From NCBI GenBank assembly GCA_001298575.1, contig LJCV01000274.1, forward strand, positions 52,970 to 116,969: a stretch of 64,000 bases of DNA, read 5' to 3'. The translations under genes were made by a program, and so were the position numbers. The notes under the pieces were generated by a model. That model had not been told where the DNA came from and ran no database searches. It saw nothing but the letters and a program-made list of their open reading frames with translations. The first letter of the stretch is position 1; the number at the start of each line of letters is the position of its first letter. This document shows, piece after piece, positions 63,457 to 64,000 of the stretch. Origin of the DNA: Actinobacteria bacterium OK074. Lineage in GTDB: Bacteria; Actinomycetota; Actinomycetes; Streptomycetales; Streptomycetaceae.

Positions 63457-64000
63457 ATGACGGCGACCGCCGCCACCCCCGTCGTTCTGACCGCCCGCGC
63501 CCTCCTGCTCGACATGGACGGCACGCTCGTCAACTCGGACGCCGTCGTCGAACGGATCTGGCGCCGCTGGGCCGACCGGCACGGTCTCGACGGCGACGAG
63601 GTCATGAAGGTGGTGCACGGCCGCCAGGGCCACGCCTCGATGGCGGTCCTGCTGCCGGACCGCCCGGTGGTGCAGAACCTCGCGGACAACGCGCGCATGC
63701 TCGCCGAGGAGACGGCGGACATGGACGGCGTGGTGGAGATCCCCGGCGCGACCGCGTTCCTCGCCGGACTTCGGTCCGCGGGGGTCCCGCACGCCCTGGT
63801 GACGTCGGCGGACGTGGCGCTGTCCACGGCGCGGATGGGGGCGGCGGGGTTGCCGTTGCCGGAGGTCCGGATCACGGCGGAGTCGGTGGGCGCGAGCAAG
63901 CCGGATCCGGAGGGGTTCCTGAAGGGGGCGGCGGAGCTGGGGGTGGCTCCGGGGGAGTGCGTGGTGTTCGAGGACTCGGGGGCGGGGATTGCCGCGGGGC
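63457..64000 (+). CDS. HAD-superfamily sugar-phosphatase-like hydrolase (partial, runs off right edge)
   Basis: About 181 residues are visible from the ATG at 63457; ATGs at 63445 and 63451 are in frame, and GGAGA favours the third. Motif I is LLLDMDGTLVNSD (DxDGT), motif II is HALVTSADV, the conserved Lys is in ESVGASKPDPEGF, and motif IV opens with VVFEDSGAGIAAG, where the window ends. A HAD cap of the beta-phosphoglucomutase/sugar-phosphatase subclass fits the helical insert after motif I. It probably dephosphorylates a hexose phosphate. Confidence 0.9.
   Translation, partial: MTATAATPVVLTARALLLDMDGTLVNSDAVVERIWRRWADRHGLDGDEVMKVVHGRQGHASMAVLLPDRPVVQNLADNARMLAEETADMDGVVEIPGATAFLAGLRSAGVPHALVTSADVALSTARMGAAGLPLPEVRITAESVGASKPDPEGFLKGAAELGVAPGECVVFEDSGAGIAAG

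Overview
The window is about 70% GC or higher, with strong third-position GC bias, GTG and TTG starts and Streptomyces-type gene families (FasR-controlled fab operon, TerD paralogues, DUF3145, DUF4429, DUF3052). It reads as the chromosomal core of a Streptomyces. From recall, not from a search, much of the order resembles the S. coelicolor SCO2340-SCO2403 region. I see no integrase, insertion sequence, phage gene, CRISPR array or replication origin.

Layout. 1-9.5 kb: an enolase-superfamily sugar-acid dehydratase cut by the window edge, a zinc-ribbon membrane protein, a MarR regulator divergent from an NADP-dependent alkenal reductase-like enzyme, a serine beta-lactamase-fold hydrolase, an EI24/CysZ-like membrane protein, a Tat-exported pyroglutamyl-peptidase homologue whose catalytic Cys aligns with Ser, and a TetR regulator. 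9.5-14.3 kb: sugar use (GH3 beta-glucosidase, aldose 1-epimerase, SGNH lipoprotein). 14.6-20.3 kb: DUF3145 and the type II fatty acid operon fabD-fabH-acpP-fabF behind its activator gene fasR. 20.3-29 kb: pirin, serine hydrolase, GNAT, a MerR/aldo-keto reductase operon with a textbook 19-bp-spacer MerR promoter, DUF4429, alpha/beta hydrolase, and a TetR/DHA2 exporter pair with a perfect palindromic operator. 29.4-33.7 kb: pyruvate dehydrogenase E1 (aceE), DUF3052 and a peroxiredoxin.

33.7-45.6 kb is the most distinctive region, a Ter-type stress locus. It has two tandem TerD proteins, a DUF475/TerC-like membrane protein, a TerA-like and a tailed TerD protein, then a three-gene enzyme module: HpcH/HpaI-type lyase, an 825-residue protein with two phosphoribosyltransferase-like domains (PRTase/TRSP plus StiP-type), and a HAD hydrolase. 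Published comparative genomics has linked such modules to an uncharacterised nucleoside-like metabolite. A TetR/aldo-keto reductase/F420-type oxidoreductase unit sits inside the locus. Its reductase has lost the N-terminal third, and its promoter carries two matching palindromes.

45.9-64 kb: an FmdB-like zinc ribbon that has apparently lost its stop codon, a class A PBP-like protein with degenerate transpeptidase motifs, a NodB-fold membrane protein, a secreted amidase-like protein, tRNA-Val(TAC), a MarR gene translationally coupled to a gutted MFS gene, isochorismatase-like, DUF2277, DedA-like, DoxX, FAD/NAD(P)-binding and PhoD-like proteins, a secreted HNH nuclease, a yybP-ykoY (manganese) riboswitch ahead of a TMEM165/UPF0016 transporter, and a HAD phosphatase cut by the right edge.

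A related GC-rich element, in three cases a long imperfect palindrome, fills five separate gaps between convergent genes (24.1, 29.3, 39.8, 45.7 and 55.9 kb).
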